Notes: generated by a model from the letters alone, not told the origin. Shown: positions 1 to 12,013, counted from the stretch's first letter. The stretch is DNA of 64,000 bases from Leguminivora glycinivorella (GCF_023078275.1 NC_062982.1:5158501-5222500), one strand, 5' to 3'. Numbers and translations are program-made.

Positions 1-165
1 CTGGCGCAACAGTTGATCGCGAACTTAATCAATTTAGCTTGTAAGTTAATCCTTGTTATACATATGTATACTTGTGTAACGTAGACGAAATTTGATTTGT
101 TAATTATATTGTAACAGATTTAGGTATCAAATATTTGATTATCTCCACGAGTATTATATAATACA
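1..165. other. unannotated left edge
   Basis: AT-rich sequence with no coding signal or repeat that I recognise. Confidence 0.5.
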
Positions 166-440
166 CTACTACATATAACACTTTAAGTTCTCGCGCTTTG
201 TACACATATTTAAAGTCACATACAGGTCGAAAGCGATTAATTAACATTATTTTACCTTTTTTCCCAACGTTTCGGCCAGGTTGCACTGGCCGTGGTCGCG
301 GAAGACTGGCGTCCCAGCAAAGTGTCACTGGAGATGTAAACACCACAAAACTACCCGATATTAATTTATATAAATGTTCAGGGTAGACAAATAAATATAA
401 TCTACCCACTTTTAGATAATGTTTATTTCCCACCGCACGA
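166..440 (+). repeat. dispersed repeat family X, copy 1
   Basis: A stretch with the landmarks 'ttctcgcgctttgtacacat', 'cccaacgtttcggccagg', 'tggccgtggtcgcgg' and 'acatttataa'-type AT tail. The same landmarks recur at 14205-14390, in reverse at 2873-2935 and 63360-63630, and the first landmark recurs at 58808-58860. It is an interspersed repeat, probably a non-autonomous element or retroposon end. A 135-codon open frame on the minus strand runs through it, but its peptide only reflects the repeat sequence, so I do not call a gene. Confidence 0.7.
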
Positions 441-595
441 CAAACAGCACTCACAACATCCGCGCACCGGTCCGAAGATAGATCTTTTGGTTTGAACAGG
501 AGGATTATCATAAAAATGGTTATAATAAGTTATCAGTAAAAGATAGACATAATATACCATCGCGGATTTTTTTGTAGACCTATTAGAGATACACA

Positions 596-880
596 ATTTC
601 CCTATACATTGTTTTGATATAGCTCAAACGGTTTGGGCAGCGTTTTCGATTAAAGCTCTCAGCCAGCGGGATTCTGTCCGACTCGATTAGAAATTTTCAT
701 ATTACAATCAATTCAAACAAAACTTTAACAAATTATATACCTAAACTTTCCTCAAGGATCACTCTATTCATAGGTGAAAACCGCATGAAAATTCGTTCAG
801 AAGTTTTTTTTAGTTTATCACGAACACACAGACAGACGCGGCAGGGGACTTTGTTTTATAAGGTGTAGAGATAGAGAAGA
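596..880 (+). repeat. lepidopteran dispersed repeat ('aaaaccgcatgaaaat...cagacagacgcgg')
   Basis: Contains the string 'gtgaaaaccgcatgaaaat' followed by 'tagtttatcacgaacacaca' and a cagacagacgcgg tract, then 'gactttgttttataa'. I recognise this as a common lepidopteran interspersed repeat. Only one copy is seen here, so the boundaries are approximate. Confidence 0.55.
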
Positions 881-2640
881 TGATTTTAATTAAGTGATTT
901 ATGGCGTTATTCCGTTTTCGATTTTATTGAAATCAAAACTAGCGAACTGCCCGTTGCATTACACCTCCTATATCCTATATGGTAAATGTCAACCTGTTTT
1001 ACATCCTAATATTGTTTATTTTGACATGTGCCGTCAGATACTTGACACTAACTTAAAGGCTGACCTGTATGTGGTGACACTTTATTATAGTATGGAGTAA
1101 ATAGTATATAAATAGTTTTAATGAAATTCCGCAACATGGCGCGTAGTCATATATTTCTGGTCAGGCTTTATTATGTTATACTCTTTTCACACTTATTATT
1201 TCTTATTCTGTCATTTATTAATTTTATTATGTATGAAAATTAAAAAGATTTTTATAAAAAGTGATTTACCTACCAAGTGGATTTAATTAATGAATATTTA
1301 AACTTGCTACTATGCAAGAATATGACGTAATCTTAAGTGTAAACAAGGCAAACGGCAGTGTAGCTGAACAAAAGAGCAAGTTTCTGCGAATCTTTAGAAC
1401 GTATGATGACTATACTCCAGGTAAAAAATATGAATACATGTGCGCGGGGCCACGGCTAAGACAAAAAAAAATCACACCTGCAGTTCTTATCAGTTTCGAC
1501 ACATTAAAGAATACTTTTAGGTAGTAATAATTACCATATTCTGTTAACGCACTCTATTGTTTAACGAACGAGGTCAGCTAAGTAAGATAATTATAGTGGT
1601 ATTTTGTAGATAATAAGTGCAGTTCAACCACGTGGTAATAAAGACTATAAGGTTTACGAGCACTACGAGTAGTCTTTGTACGTGAAGCTGATTGAAGTGA
1701 GCGATGTGTTGTTTTTATTTCTTGGGATTTTTTTTTATTTAATCTGGACGGGGCAGTTTAGAATTTTAGTTTATTTCAATTAGTCACTTGTAAGATCCCA
1801 GTTGATCAATACTTGAAGCATTACTTTAGCTGTGAATTTCAAAGTTATGGTCGTTGTTGTTTTGTTACTGTTAATGTTTGAATCTCTTAACAATAAAAAG
1901 AAGTTTGGTGTGGAGATATGCCACGATAAGATATGTCGTGGTGGCACTACAGGATCTATCGCGAGGCATTTGACATCAGTTAATTTGAAATCTTCTGTCA
2001 TGACATCAAACTAGTACGAGTAAGTCCATTTTTTAAATATAATCAATAATATGTAAATGAAAGCAGTGCAAATTATCTTATATATAATAATATGAAAACT
2101 TAAGTTTTAAATACATTTCTATGAATGAGACATTGGACAACCTAAGTAATTGTCGAGAAAATATTTTATCGAAATTTAAAACTTGTTTTGATGTCACGTT
2201 ACTTAATAATGGACGACGAAATATTTTATGATATTTTATGACTCAACAACATAGTGGTTATACAATAATAAGTTGAATTTCGAATTACAACTGTTGAAAA
2301 CCATGGGTAGAGTAAATATAAATAACTGAAATGACTGGGGTTTGTTTTCATAAGAGGTTAATTAAGTTAACTCTACTTATCTGAAACGGTTACTAAATCA
2401 AGCAGTTACCCTTACAAAAGGTAACCTACCGATATCGTTGGGGTTTTAATAAGTTTAATAACCACTTCTAAAATAAGCCCATCGAAAAACCCGGATATTT
2501 TATAGTTTGGTTATATTTGAATATTAATATTTGAAAAACCATGCTATTGAAAATAAAATTTAATTGAAAAATAATTAAGAGCTACGCATAAGAAAACTCA
2601 CGATACATTTTTATTCATACCTCTCAGAGACTGCATCCGA
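881..2640. other. no gene recognised (1.8 kb)
   Basis: AT-rich DNA. Short open frames of 60-73 codons occur (for example 1312-1524 and 1780-2001), but none has a recognisable domain or a conserved pattern. Introns or promoters of a distant host gene cannot be excluded. Confidence 0.5.
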
Positions 2641-2649
2641 TCGTATCTT

Positions 2650-2840
2650 CACTCAACGCCGCGCCGCTGGCGAACTGATCGGACGTGTCACGTGAATCCG
2701 TGTCACGCCTACACGGATCTACACGGATTCACGTACCCTAATTTCACGTGATCTAATTTCACGTGACGAACGAACCAGAAATCCGTTGCCGTGTATCACG
2801 GCAACGGACGTACGGCTACGTGTTCACGATACACGGTCAC
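2650..2840. repeat. CACGTG-rich palindromic cluster
   Basis: A locally GC-rich block holding three CACGTG palindromes (near 2689, 2758 and 2761-2765), several related CACGTA/ACACGG words, inverted copies of 'cacggattcacgt', and a perfect 11-bp hairpin 'ccgttgccgtg' tat 'cacggcaacgg' near 2783-2807. CACGTG is the E-box bound by bHLH factors such as Myc/Max and CLOCK/CYC. The clustering could equally be the arms of a degenerate MITE. Confidence 0.5.
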
Positions 2841-2872
2841 GACCGCGAGCCCTAGTTTGAACATTTGAATCA

Positions 2873-2935
2873 CTGGTCCCCACGTTGGGAAAAAAGGTAA
2901 AATAATGTTAATTTGACTTTAAATATGAATACACT
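2873..2935 (-). repeat. fragment of repeat family X
   Basis: The string 'cacgttgggaaaaaaggt' then 'aaaataatgttaatt' is the reverse complement of the middle of the copy at 166-440. Only about 60 bp are present. Confidence 0.6.
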
Positions 2936-3175
2936 ACAAGCTTTTGCGCACGGCTTCGCTCGCGTTAAATTCGAAAATTGCGGAATGCTCCATACAAACT
3001 TCCACCCCCTATTCTAGGAAAGTGGGGGGTTAGAAAGAGACAAAAAGTATCCTGTCACTCTCCGTTCCTGTAACTATCTCTTAGAAAATCACGTCAATTA
3101 GTCGCTCCGTGAAAGACGGACAAACACACACACCTTTCCATTTATAATATTATGTAGTATGGATGTTCAGCGGTA
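2936..3175 (-). repeat. dispersed repeat family H
   Basis: Contains 'gcacggcttcgctcgcgtta', 'gacaaaaagtatcctgtcac', 'gtcgctccgtgaaagacgga' and ends in 'tttataatattatgtagtat'. A reverse-orientation relative lies at 17341-17552 and a third relative at 57930-58135. These resemble a common lepidopteran family whose other end reads '...gccgcgggcaaaagctagt'. The CTAGT terminus is compatible with a Helitron, but no 3' hairpin was verified. Confidence 0.55.
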
Positions 3176-3439
3176 GTAGATAATGAATACGTAATTTTTA
3201 CCCGTTAATTAAATAATAATTCAAACAACCACTTTGCTATGGGCTACATAGGTACCTAAGAAAATTTCGGAAAAACAGATTTTTTTCTTTTAATTTTTTT
3301 GTTTTGTTATATACCCGTTACAGGTTGCCTTATAACAAAGTTGGTCTAGTCCACAGTTGCCTAAATATACCAACCACTTTTTGTTTAAATAAAATCTAGC
3401 CAATCACAGTTAGTCCAGTCCAGCTTCTAAAACTTTAAA

Positions 3440-3934
3440 TTAAGACGATACAGGAGCAAAAATGCTAACATGGCAAGGACCCCTCCTTTTAATTAGGGAG
3501 TTCTAGTTTAATATACTAGTGTTATTAAATAGATTTATCGAAAAAATTGTCCATTAAGAACAAATCAGTTAAAAGATATTGCGATAAAAATGTTTATAAT
3601 CGAGGTTGCGCTCTCGACTGTTTCCTCCTTCAAAACTTGATTGATTAAGTAGGTAACGAAATTTGAGAATCTGAATAACAATGAAATTATCTGTGTCCGA
3701 CCATTTCGTTTTTTTGGCTAACTGTTACCAATTTTGAATACCAGACCTTTTTTGCGCTATAATCATTAAGGCTGTTTTTGGAAATTTTTGGTGGACTCTG
3801 AAAATAAAAACGGACCACAGATAAAAAAAAATCTGGGTTGAAAAAAATCATTGCTCTATCTTCAAAAACCAGGGAGGAAATAGTCGAGAGCGATAGTATG
3901 GAGAATTCACCACTCCTGTCCTGTATCGTCTTAA
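3440..3934. mobile_element. fold-back element with TTAA ends, copy 1 (495 bp)
   Basis: The left end reads TTAAGACGATACAGGA and the right end is its reverse complement, so the element has terminal inverted repeats of about 16 bp, each closed by TTAA. Inside, 'gctctcgactgtttcctcc' on the left half faces 'ggaggaaatagtcgagagc' on the right half, making a longer fold-back. Homologous copies occur at 46220-46730 and 56784-57286. There is no coding capacity, so it is a MITE. TTAA ends recall piggyBac-type targets, but the terminus is not a classical piggyBac CCY motif. Confidence 0.75.
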
Positions 3935-6054
3935 TGGGCATTTTTACGGCTTGAAGCCGTTTCATTTAGTCAATATGTAACGACAGGTGTTGCATCACTT
4001 GCAAAAAAGTTTACCTCGTCACACTCGCTTCCGATATCCCATAATAAATTAGCCAGGAAGAAGCATCTATACGTAAAGAGATGTACAGGAAAACAGTTTT
4101 TTCTGTAAGAGTTTCAAATGATTCACGGTTAGTTTCATAAGACTTATATTGACCGGGATATAAACCGTCATTACCTTTTTGATGAACAAACAAACGTAGT
4201 AACACGGTGAGTGTAGTGTGTTTGGACAGACCAACGAGTGTGAACGCGACCAGTGGTAACGCTGAGAGTGAACGCAGCCGACGCGCGCGAATGAGAGTAG
4301 ATCGCGCGCTATCTACGCAACTTTGACGTCCACCCGCCGTCTTTAGTTTCCCGTGATCATAATGCATGCAACTGCGTCGAAACATCGGGACCTCAATAAA
4401 AATCAAAAATAATGAATTATATCCCTGTCAATGTAAGTTTTTTCTGTGCCTATGACGGCCGACCAGCAGCTAGTTAACCCTGTAGTTACTGGTAGGTACG
4501 AAGATTTTATAAACTAAATAAAGGTTAACGACAATTTTTATCCTTTAACTAAAATATTTTGTGCAACGTCGTTACAACACAATTTGAATTGAAGTGTCTC
4601 ATAACATCATTATTTCTGTCTCCAACATTAACTGTGCAGAAACAACAATACTAACCGAAATCATAACCGAAAAATAACCGTGAATCATTCAAAACTCTTA
4701 CAACAATACTAACAAGCCCTCGTAAATCAGACCGCACAATACGGAACCCTTGACAGTATGGAACCCTCTACGGAACCCGTAATTGTTAACGTCTCGTCGG
4801 AACCCCGTTTGCTGGAGGATCGTGTGGGTGGGGAGGTCAGAAATCAGCGGTGCAATTGGCTTGTGAAGAGGTTAGTGTAGTTTGTAACAAGTAAAATGTT
4901 AAAATAAATTCAATACGGAATAAAATAAATATTTTGAAGAATAATAATACAGTGTGTAAACCTTACGGGCGTTTAAGCCAGCCATAGACTTTAATACCTA
5001 TCTACATTTTATGCATGTCCTATACTAACCACCGAGATTCGCGGTATTAGATTTACACACTGCATTGTATTTCGTGCTTTTGTTCAGTAGATTTCCAGTA
5101 TGTTGGTATTTCTAGATCTTTATTTGTAAAATGTTTGATTTGAGCACATTTCTGCACTACACTGAAGTATATTGAACTTTAAGCCTAGATACTCGTACCT
5201 ACCTATCTTAGCTTAGCCATAGTTCAGTACCTACCTAATGCCTCCTTTCATTAAAATTATTTGGTAAAAATCGTAAGTAAAGTATCAAATTTACTTCTGC
5301 AGTGATTACAGGAAAGATGCCGGTTTTATCGAACGTTTTTGATATTTTTAACGGTTTTATGAGAAATAGGTATGCGTGTTATAATAACCGTTACCGTTTT
5401 CAAAAATAACGTTACCCATTCTGAATAACTCATATAAAAACAACGGTTCACAATCATAAACTATTTAAAATACAACTATTCCTGTCCATTCTCATTAACT
5501 CAGTTAACAATGTCGAAATAAAAGCTTTTAAAAATCGCTCGCAGCCCTTTCCTTTAATAAAGCACTTTGACCTTCTCATAAATAACGAAATAAATTACTT
5601 AAGAGCAATTAAATTTATGGCGGAACGTCTACAGTGTGCGTACGCCTTAGGAAATTAAATGTTAAGAGAACATTGGAGAGTCGAGCTCTCGGGGAACTAG
5701 TGTTATATGACCTTGAAAATCTGTACTGAACTTTACAAGCACTGTAACAGGTACCGTTAAAATCCCCAAAACTGTGTCGTGAGAAACTTAAAAGATTTTT
5801 TTTTTTATTAAAACTTCTCGGTCAATTCAGTGTTCGGAACATCATTTCATCCTGTATTTTCATAGCTGGTCGCTCATTTCAACCATTCATCAACACCCAT
5901 TTTATTCTGATCTTTCTTCACCTATACTGGTTAAAGTTCTCAAGGATATCCTTTAAGTGGTTTAATAGCGATATAAGGAATGGGAATAACGTTTGTATAA
6001 TTAAGTTATTGGGCCATTATGGCAGCGCCTTATTAAGGAAATTAGGCTGCAGCA
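3935..6054. other. no gene recognised (2.1 kb)
   Basis: A 131-codon minus-strand open frame (4011-4406) has no recognisable domain, and its arginine-rich middle comes from a GC-rich patch at 4230-4330. Nothing else in this stretch is supported as a feature. Confidence 0.5.
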
Positions 6055-6059
6055 AATAT

Positions 6060-6185
6060 TGTTGAGGGGCTATCCGGGTTGTGGATGCTTGAATATGAAC
6101 TCCAAAGAATTGTTACTATGATTTTAATTATAAAAAAAATATACAAAAATGTAAAGAGCCGAGTCATGGCCGCGGTCGCTAGTAA
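6060..6185 (-). repeat. 3' LTR of the BEL/Pao element
   Basis: Begins TGTTGAGGGGCTATCCGG and matches 12028-12154 almost throughout. Its inner end reads 'ctagtaagtaag' instead of the 'ctagtaaca' of the other copy, so the terminal CA is lost or altered here. Confidence 0.9.
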
Positions 6186-6190
6186 GTAAG

Positions 6191-7477
6191 TCAATCCCGA
6201 AGATGGCTGCTCCCCGCTGTCACCTCACCCCGCGGTCGCCCTGTTGGAGTGGTACGCGACATGCCGGCGGACCTTGAAGTGTCGTCTTCAACTGTAGTGT
6301 CCACGGGTAAGGGGCAGATCTTGGTAAAGTCTCTGCGCAGCAATCCAGTGGCAGTTTGAATCTCTGCGACTCTGGTAACGCCGTCGCGCCCTGGGAAGAC
6401 TCGTTGTATTCTCCCTAGGAGCCATTTTATTGGAGGTTGTTGCTTATCTTTGATAACGACGAGGGTCCCAATCTCTAGTTGCCCGTTCGTCGACTGCCTC
6501 CATTTAGTTCGAATCTGAAGCTCACTTATATATTCTAGTTGCCAACGTGCCCAGAAGTGCTGGCGAAGCTGTTGAATCTTCTGGTATCTGTCCACTAATC
6601 TGGTGCGTGAAGTAAGGTCTTCTTCTGGGATCGCCGTCATACTTCGCCCGATGATGAAGTGGCCAGGTGTGAGTGGCAATAAGTCATTTTGGTCCGAGCT
6701 AAGTGGGGTCAAGGGTCGGGAATTTAAAAGTGCCTCAATGTAAGTCAGTGTTGAATACAAATCCTCATAAACTAGATTAGCCGATCCTAGTACGCGGCGT
6801 AAATGATGTTTTATAGAGCGAACACCGGCTTCGTGTAATCCACCGAAGTGTGGCGCATGTGGAGGCAAAAAATGAAAATTTATTGATTCTGAGGTTATAG
6901 CGTCAGAAATGTGAGTAGCATTTTGTGCAATAAAAAATTTGAGCTCATTAGCAGCGCCTACAAAATTTGAGCCATTGTCGCAAAAAATATCTAAAGGTTT
7001 CCCTCTGCGAGCAATAAACCTCTTGAGAGCGGCAATAAAGTTAGCTGTGCGCAGGTCGCCCACCAGCTCGATATGTATGGCCTTGGTTTTGCAGCACACA
7101 AAGATACAAATGTAGGCCTTTATGAGACGACAACCACGCCCTCTGCCATTGGCCATCATTACAGGCCCCGCGTAGTCAACATTGACTTCTAAAAAGGGAG
7201 AGCCCGGTTGAAGTCTTTGTTTGGGTAGGTTGCCCATGATTGGAGTTACGGTACGACCACCAAAACGACGGCAAGTCACACATTGGTGTGAAATCGACCT
7301 CGCGATACCGCGCCCCCCAATAGGCCAATACCGTTCCCTGATTGAATAAAGCAAGTGCTGGGGACCGGCGTGCATGAGAGCTTTGTGTTGACATTCGAAT
7401 AACAATTTAGTTATACGATGATTTTTGCTTAGTAGAATCGGATGAACCTTATCATATTCGTAATCCGAATTCGACAA
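6191..7477 (-). pseudogene. pol: BEL/Pao integrase and C-terminal domain
   Basis: A 428-codon open frame encodes the integrase part of the polyprotein, which inserts element cDNA into the genome. A zinc-binding H-H-C-C region (…CQHKALMHAG…HQCVTCRRFGG) is at about residues 28-75. The catalytic core has D near 100 (VNVDYAGP), D near 163 (FCDNGSNF) and E near 217 (LHEAGVRSIKHH), so the DDE triad looks intact. The C-terminal part (QLEIGTLVVIKDKQQPPIKW…) matches the DUF5641-type tail of BEL integrases. The frame is separated from the upstream region by a frame break near 7485-7500: the residues leading into it (LIRVGGRL) lie just upstream of the annotated start, in this same frame but in a different frame from the preceding open segment. 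It stops just before the 3' LTR. The domain is well preserved but cannot be made from the normal polyprotein. Confidence 0.9.
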
Positions 7478-7494
7478 TCTGCCACCTACCCTAA

Positions 7495-7938
7495 TTAAGT
7501 CAAGGTCTGTGTACGGGTTGTGTCTATGTACGGGTTCAGTGACGAAATCGTAGATTTTTTAATGGAAGTTCCCGATTTTAACTTGTCATATTCTGTAGAA
7601 AACGATTCCTTTTGTGATATTAGTATTAACTTTTTTAGCGCATAGTCTAATTCCTCAGCGCTGAGTGGGCCGCTTCTCTTATCATTCTTAAAGCGCGCGT
7701 TATGAATGAATCGCGCCATGTAAGCAAAGATACGTTGCATGCGCTTCAAGTCTGAGAATTTACTGAAAGGAAACGGCTCATCAGTGCCAGAATTGACTAC
7801 CAGGCATGTGTTTTGAGTTTTAACTTCTGTAAGTTATTAGTATTTAATTTTAATTTTAGTTGAGGCCATGCGTGCTCTGGCTGTGATAAAAATTGTGGAC
7901 CGTTCCACCATAACTTGTTGTGCACTATTTCGTTGGCT
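7495..7938 (-). pseudogene. pol: BEL/Pao RNase H end and linker, broken
   Basis: Two short frames carry leftovers of the polyprotein. One, read in a frame different from the RT frame, has NKLWWNGPQFL, the motif that closes BEL RNase H domains, then ends in a lysine-leucine stretch and a stop near 7797. The next (7495-7749) encodes KRMQRIFAYMARFIHNAR and SGPLSAEELDYALKKLI, the helical linker before the integrase. The RT frame jumps from CSKGKVAPL straight to TANEIVHNKLWW, so in comparison with intact BEL elements most of RNase H, including its catalytic acidic residues, is missing. Confidence 0.85.
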
Positions 7939-7939
7939 G

Positions 7940-10900
7940 TCAAAGTGGGGCCACTTTCCCCTTTGAGCACAGCAAGTTGACAGCTACTTCGTTGTTCTCG
8001 TTCACGGAGCGCACGTATGCGCAAGCGCCATAGGCTGCTTCAGACGCATCTACGAAAATATGTAGTTGTAAATTGACAGGACCGTGACAAATAGCGTGTC
8101 TGGGGACTTGTACTTCGTTAAGATTGTGCAACGTAAGTACAAATGCTTGCCAAACATCTCGTATCTCGTCAGGGACAGCTGTGTCCCACGACAACTGGTG
8201 CAACCACAACTTCTGCATCATGACCTTGGCTTCTAAAATAGTAGGTGCTACTAGACCCAAAGGGTCAAATATTTTAGAAATAGTTGACAAAATGTTTCGC
8301 TTAGTGACAGAGCCTTTCAGGTCTACATTGGTTGTGATGCACAAGTTATCGGATACGCTGTTCCATGTAATACCTAAAACCTTGGAACTATGCTCAGGAC
8401 ATAGGTCCAGGTTTCCTTCGGCGCCATCAGTCTTGTCATTAGCTATATTTTGGAGCACGCTAGTGTCGTTTGATCTCCATTTTCGAAGTGGAAAACAAGC
8501 ACTATTCAAGGTTTCTGTAAGTTTTGTGTAGATCCTAGTGGCGCCCTCTGTTGACGAGCACCCGGATATAAGGTCATCAACGTAAAAGTCCCTAGCTATA
8601 ATTTCTTTAATAACGGGATCATCGCATTCAATCGATAATTGCCGCAAACAGCGGACGGCCAAGAAAGCCGCTGACGATGTACCATAAGTCACGGTATTTA
8701 ATTGAAATGTTTTTATAGGCTGGGAGGGGTCGTCCCTCCACAATACTTGTTGCAGAGGCCGTTGTGATTCAACGACGTTGCACTGGCGATACATTTTTGC
8801 CACATCTGCAGTCAAGGCCACGTCATGTTGTCTAAAACGCGTTAAAATTGAAAACAAATCATCTTGTATAGTAGGGCCTACTTTCTGCAAGTCATTAAAG
8901 GAATAGCCAGATGACGACTTTGCTGAACAGTCAAAAACGACTCTTAACTTGCTAGTAATACTGTCGCTTTTCAACACGGCAAAATGTGGCGCAAAATAGG
9001 TAATTTGCGACCTATCGTAATGTGATTCACTCATGTGACCTAATTGTATATATTCATGAATAAACTTTGTGTACGATTGTTTTAAAATAGGATCTCTTTG
9101 TAATTTATTTTCTAACGAAAGAAATCTTTGTTTTGCTAAACAGTAGCTATCACCTAATAGGCTAGGCGACTCTTTGAGTGGAATGGTAAGTAAAAATCGA
9201 CCGTCAGGTAAACGTGTCGTGTTTTGTACAAAACTTTGTTCACATTCCATTTCTTCGACACTCAAAGAGGTAAAATCATTTTTTATAGAATCTAGTTCCC
9301 AAAAGCGCGCTAATTGTTTCTGTATAGTGCAGTTTTCCATGTTATTTTTATCTTGTAATTGTACATTTGTAATAGTTTGTGCGTGTGCAAACCCGCATAT
9401 GTCCGCCATGCCTGGTACTGAACCGCCTAGGACCCAACCAAGTTTGGTTTCATGCAAAATTAAATTTGTATTATCTAATTCGATTTGTTCTGAGCCCAAT
9501 AAACCCCAAAACACCTTGTTTCCTAGTAAAAGGTCAATATTTGATTTTTCGTAAAAAGTGGGATCTGCCAACGTGATGTTTTTGGGTATATTGAAGGCTT
9601 CAAAATCAATAGGTTCGCATGGCCAGGGCCTAGTTATTACAGGTATGACGGTACATTTTAGTTCCATGGAGTAATCATTGTATTTTGATTTTATGTCAAC
9701 CGTACAAGTTTTATTTAAAATAGATTCATGTTCGTTTAGTCCTGTAATTGAAATAAAAACGTCTTTTGTTTCCAAATTCAACTGTTTGCACAACCTTTCA
9801 GTAATAAAATTAGAAGTACTACCACAATCAAGCATAATACGTACGGGATAAATATTAGAGTTTGCGGCTCGCACGTCAACTATAGCGGTCGTCAATACCC
9901 CTTCCGGCTCCTCGTCCTCGGCGCAAACAAGTCCGACCGGCGCAGACGCGCCGGCCGCGCCGCCCGCCCGGCCAGCAGGCGCGGGCGCGGCCGGCGCGGG
10001 CGCAGGGGGAGGGGCCGCGGCCGTCGCAGGCAGCGCGATGCCGCTGGTGCTAGGTACCGCGGTACTCGTACTAGGTACACTGTTATCGCTCGCAGACGGT
10101 TTAGTTGTATGCAAAATAGTGTTGTGTTTTTTCCTGCAAACTCTGCACGGGCTCAAACGACATTTTTTAGTAGGATGCCCGTGACGTAAACAATTGAGGC
10201 ACAAATTTAAACCTAGGGCCTTGTCCTCCCTATCTTGTGCACTCAAATCTAGAAACGCTTTGCAATTATAAATATTGTGAACGCTCGAATTGCATACGGG
10301 ACACGATTTAGTATTGTTATTAATAGTATTCGTCTTAGTAGGCGAATCATAAGTGACCAAGGCTCGCGGCTTCTCTTGTCTAACATTTCTTTGCTCGATA
10401 GTTTCTAGTAAATCGGCTCGCATCCTAACAAATTTGACTAAGTCGTCAAATGTGTTAGAATCGCCCTCTAACGTTAATTTGTATTTTTCCCACTCGAATA
10501 ATGTTTGGCTGTCGAGCTTGGTACACACGATATAAGTCAATAATGTATCCCACTTATCAACTGGTTCCTGTAATATTTGTAAGGACTTTAGGTTTTTTAT
10601 GAAAGTATCAATTAACCTGCGTAACTGAAAGGCTGTATCTTTTTGTACGGAAAATACGTTAAATAACGCTTTAACGTGATTAGAAATGAGTAAACGTTTG
10701 TTATTGTACCTGTCACACACAAGCTCCCATGCGATTTGATAATTCGAAGCACTAAATTCGATCGATTTAATAACTAGTAAAGCACTGCCTTCTAAGTAAG
10801 ATCGTAGGTAATGAAACTTCGTAATATCGGATAAGCTAGTATCATTATGAATCATAGATTCATACATGTCACGAAACTCCAACCATTGACTGTACGTACC

Positions 10901-11302
10901 ATCAAACTTACTTAGATTGATTTCAGGCAATTTTACCTTTGTGCGCTTCATATCCGTCACCTGCATATCGGCTGGTGGTGACTTAGTACTCCTGCCTGCA
11001 GGACCCTCCGCCTCGCTCAGCAGGAGCTGGGCGCGAGCGATGCTGCTGTAGTACGTTGCCTCGAAAGTATTCCGCTGGGAGTATTGCTCGGCAGCTTCTT
11101 CATGGGCACATTCGATCTGTAATTGCACGTCATGGAAGTCGTTAAACACTAATTCCAACCTCGAAATACGCAGCTCGAGCTCAAACCTTTGATGAGGAGT
11201 TAATTTTTCTGGTAATTCACTCAAATAGGTTTTGAAATTAGTCAACTGTGCCTTACAGGTACCACGACGCTTAATATTTTCTTTTAGAATGGCTTCAGTC
11301 AT
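7940..11302 (-). pseudogene. gag-pol: BEL/Pao gag-protease-reverse transcriptase
   Basis: A 1120-codon frame starting MTEAILKENIKRRG. Residues 1-300 form a Pao-type gag (DUF1759-like, with LPEINLSKFDGTYSQWLEFR). Two cysteine-rich zinc motifs follow at about 334-395 (CPVCNSSVHNIYNC, CLNCLRHGHPTKKC, CRVCRKKHNTILH). A Pro/Ala-rich linker at about 405-455 is very GC-rich. The aspartic protease motif is MLDCGSTSNFITE near 490. The reverse transcriptase has LTADVAKMYRQ and the catalytic YVDD (RDFYVDDLISG) near 908. The frame ends in the start of RNase H (HIFVDASEAAYGACAYV … CSKGKVAPL) and then hits a stop created at a deletion junction. The RT itself looks undamaged, but the element lacks a usable RNase H. 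Confidence 0.92.
9930..10040 (-). other. GC-rich Pro/Ala linker in BEL gag
   Basis: A run made almost only of C and G ('ccggccgcgccgcccgcc' and similar) inside otherwise AT-rich coding DNA. On the minus strand it encodes alternating Ala and Pro with some Gly between the zinc motifs and the protease. It is probably a flexible linker; its base composition is unlike the rest of the element. Confidence 0.7.
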
Positions 11303-12013
11303 TTTTTACGTTTAAAAACGACACTGCAATGCAAAACAACCAACAGGAAATGAATGTAAACAACACTTACTTGTAATTCGTAGTTTTAGTTAAGATAATT
11401 AGCACTATGTACTCGTTAGGTCCTAATATCTTTGTGTACTAGTATATCTGTTGAAAAAACACGTAATGTACTTGTTTTATGCACTAAATATTGAGATAAC
11501 TGCACTTTAATCACAATAGGCACTGAATTTGATTTAATTTACTTGTTATTTCGATAAGCCGGCAACTAGTACTGACGGCGTAAACATGTGATTTTTTACC
11601 GTTAGCTGCAGCTGGCACTAGATAACGATGGCTAAGTAGATATCTATAGCTGCGCCTTATGAGGATTTATATTAAATACACTGTTTGTTATGAAGTTAAG
11701 TTAAGATTTAGTTTGTAATCTAGTTTCTATAGTAGGTATGATACCTAAGTAGGCACTAATGTAAGAAAGGGAGTGGATTGGGAACTTAGCTGGTTTCTAG
11801 TAATCCTGGGCTTGCGTTTCCTTAAATCCGTCCATATAGGCTTGTAGATCCCTTCTTGTAGTAGGTATTTAGTGGACTTATCTTGTTTCTGGCGGCGAAC
11901 TCGACGTAATTAGCTTGTAATTTCGAATAGTTAACTGCGCTGTGACAATGGCGGTGCACGGACACGTTGGCTGGACAGTTAATTCGTAGTTACTCGCTGA
12001 TTCTTGATTTGGA

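Noticed and set aside
104..511. A 135-codon open frame on the minus strand at the left edge.
   Set aside because: It translates repeat family X, which recurs in broken form elsewhere in the window; no domain, no conservation between copies.
4011..4406. A 131-codon minus-strand open frame.
   Set aside because: No recognisable domain, Arg/Ser-rich from a local GC patch, no promoter or splice context. Chance frame is more likely.
9174..9554. Plus-strand open frame of 126 codons inside the BEL element.
   Set aside because: It is antisense to the well-supported gag-pol frame and has no domain.
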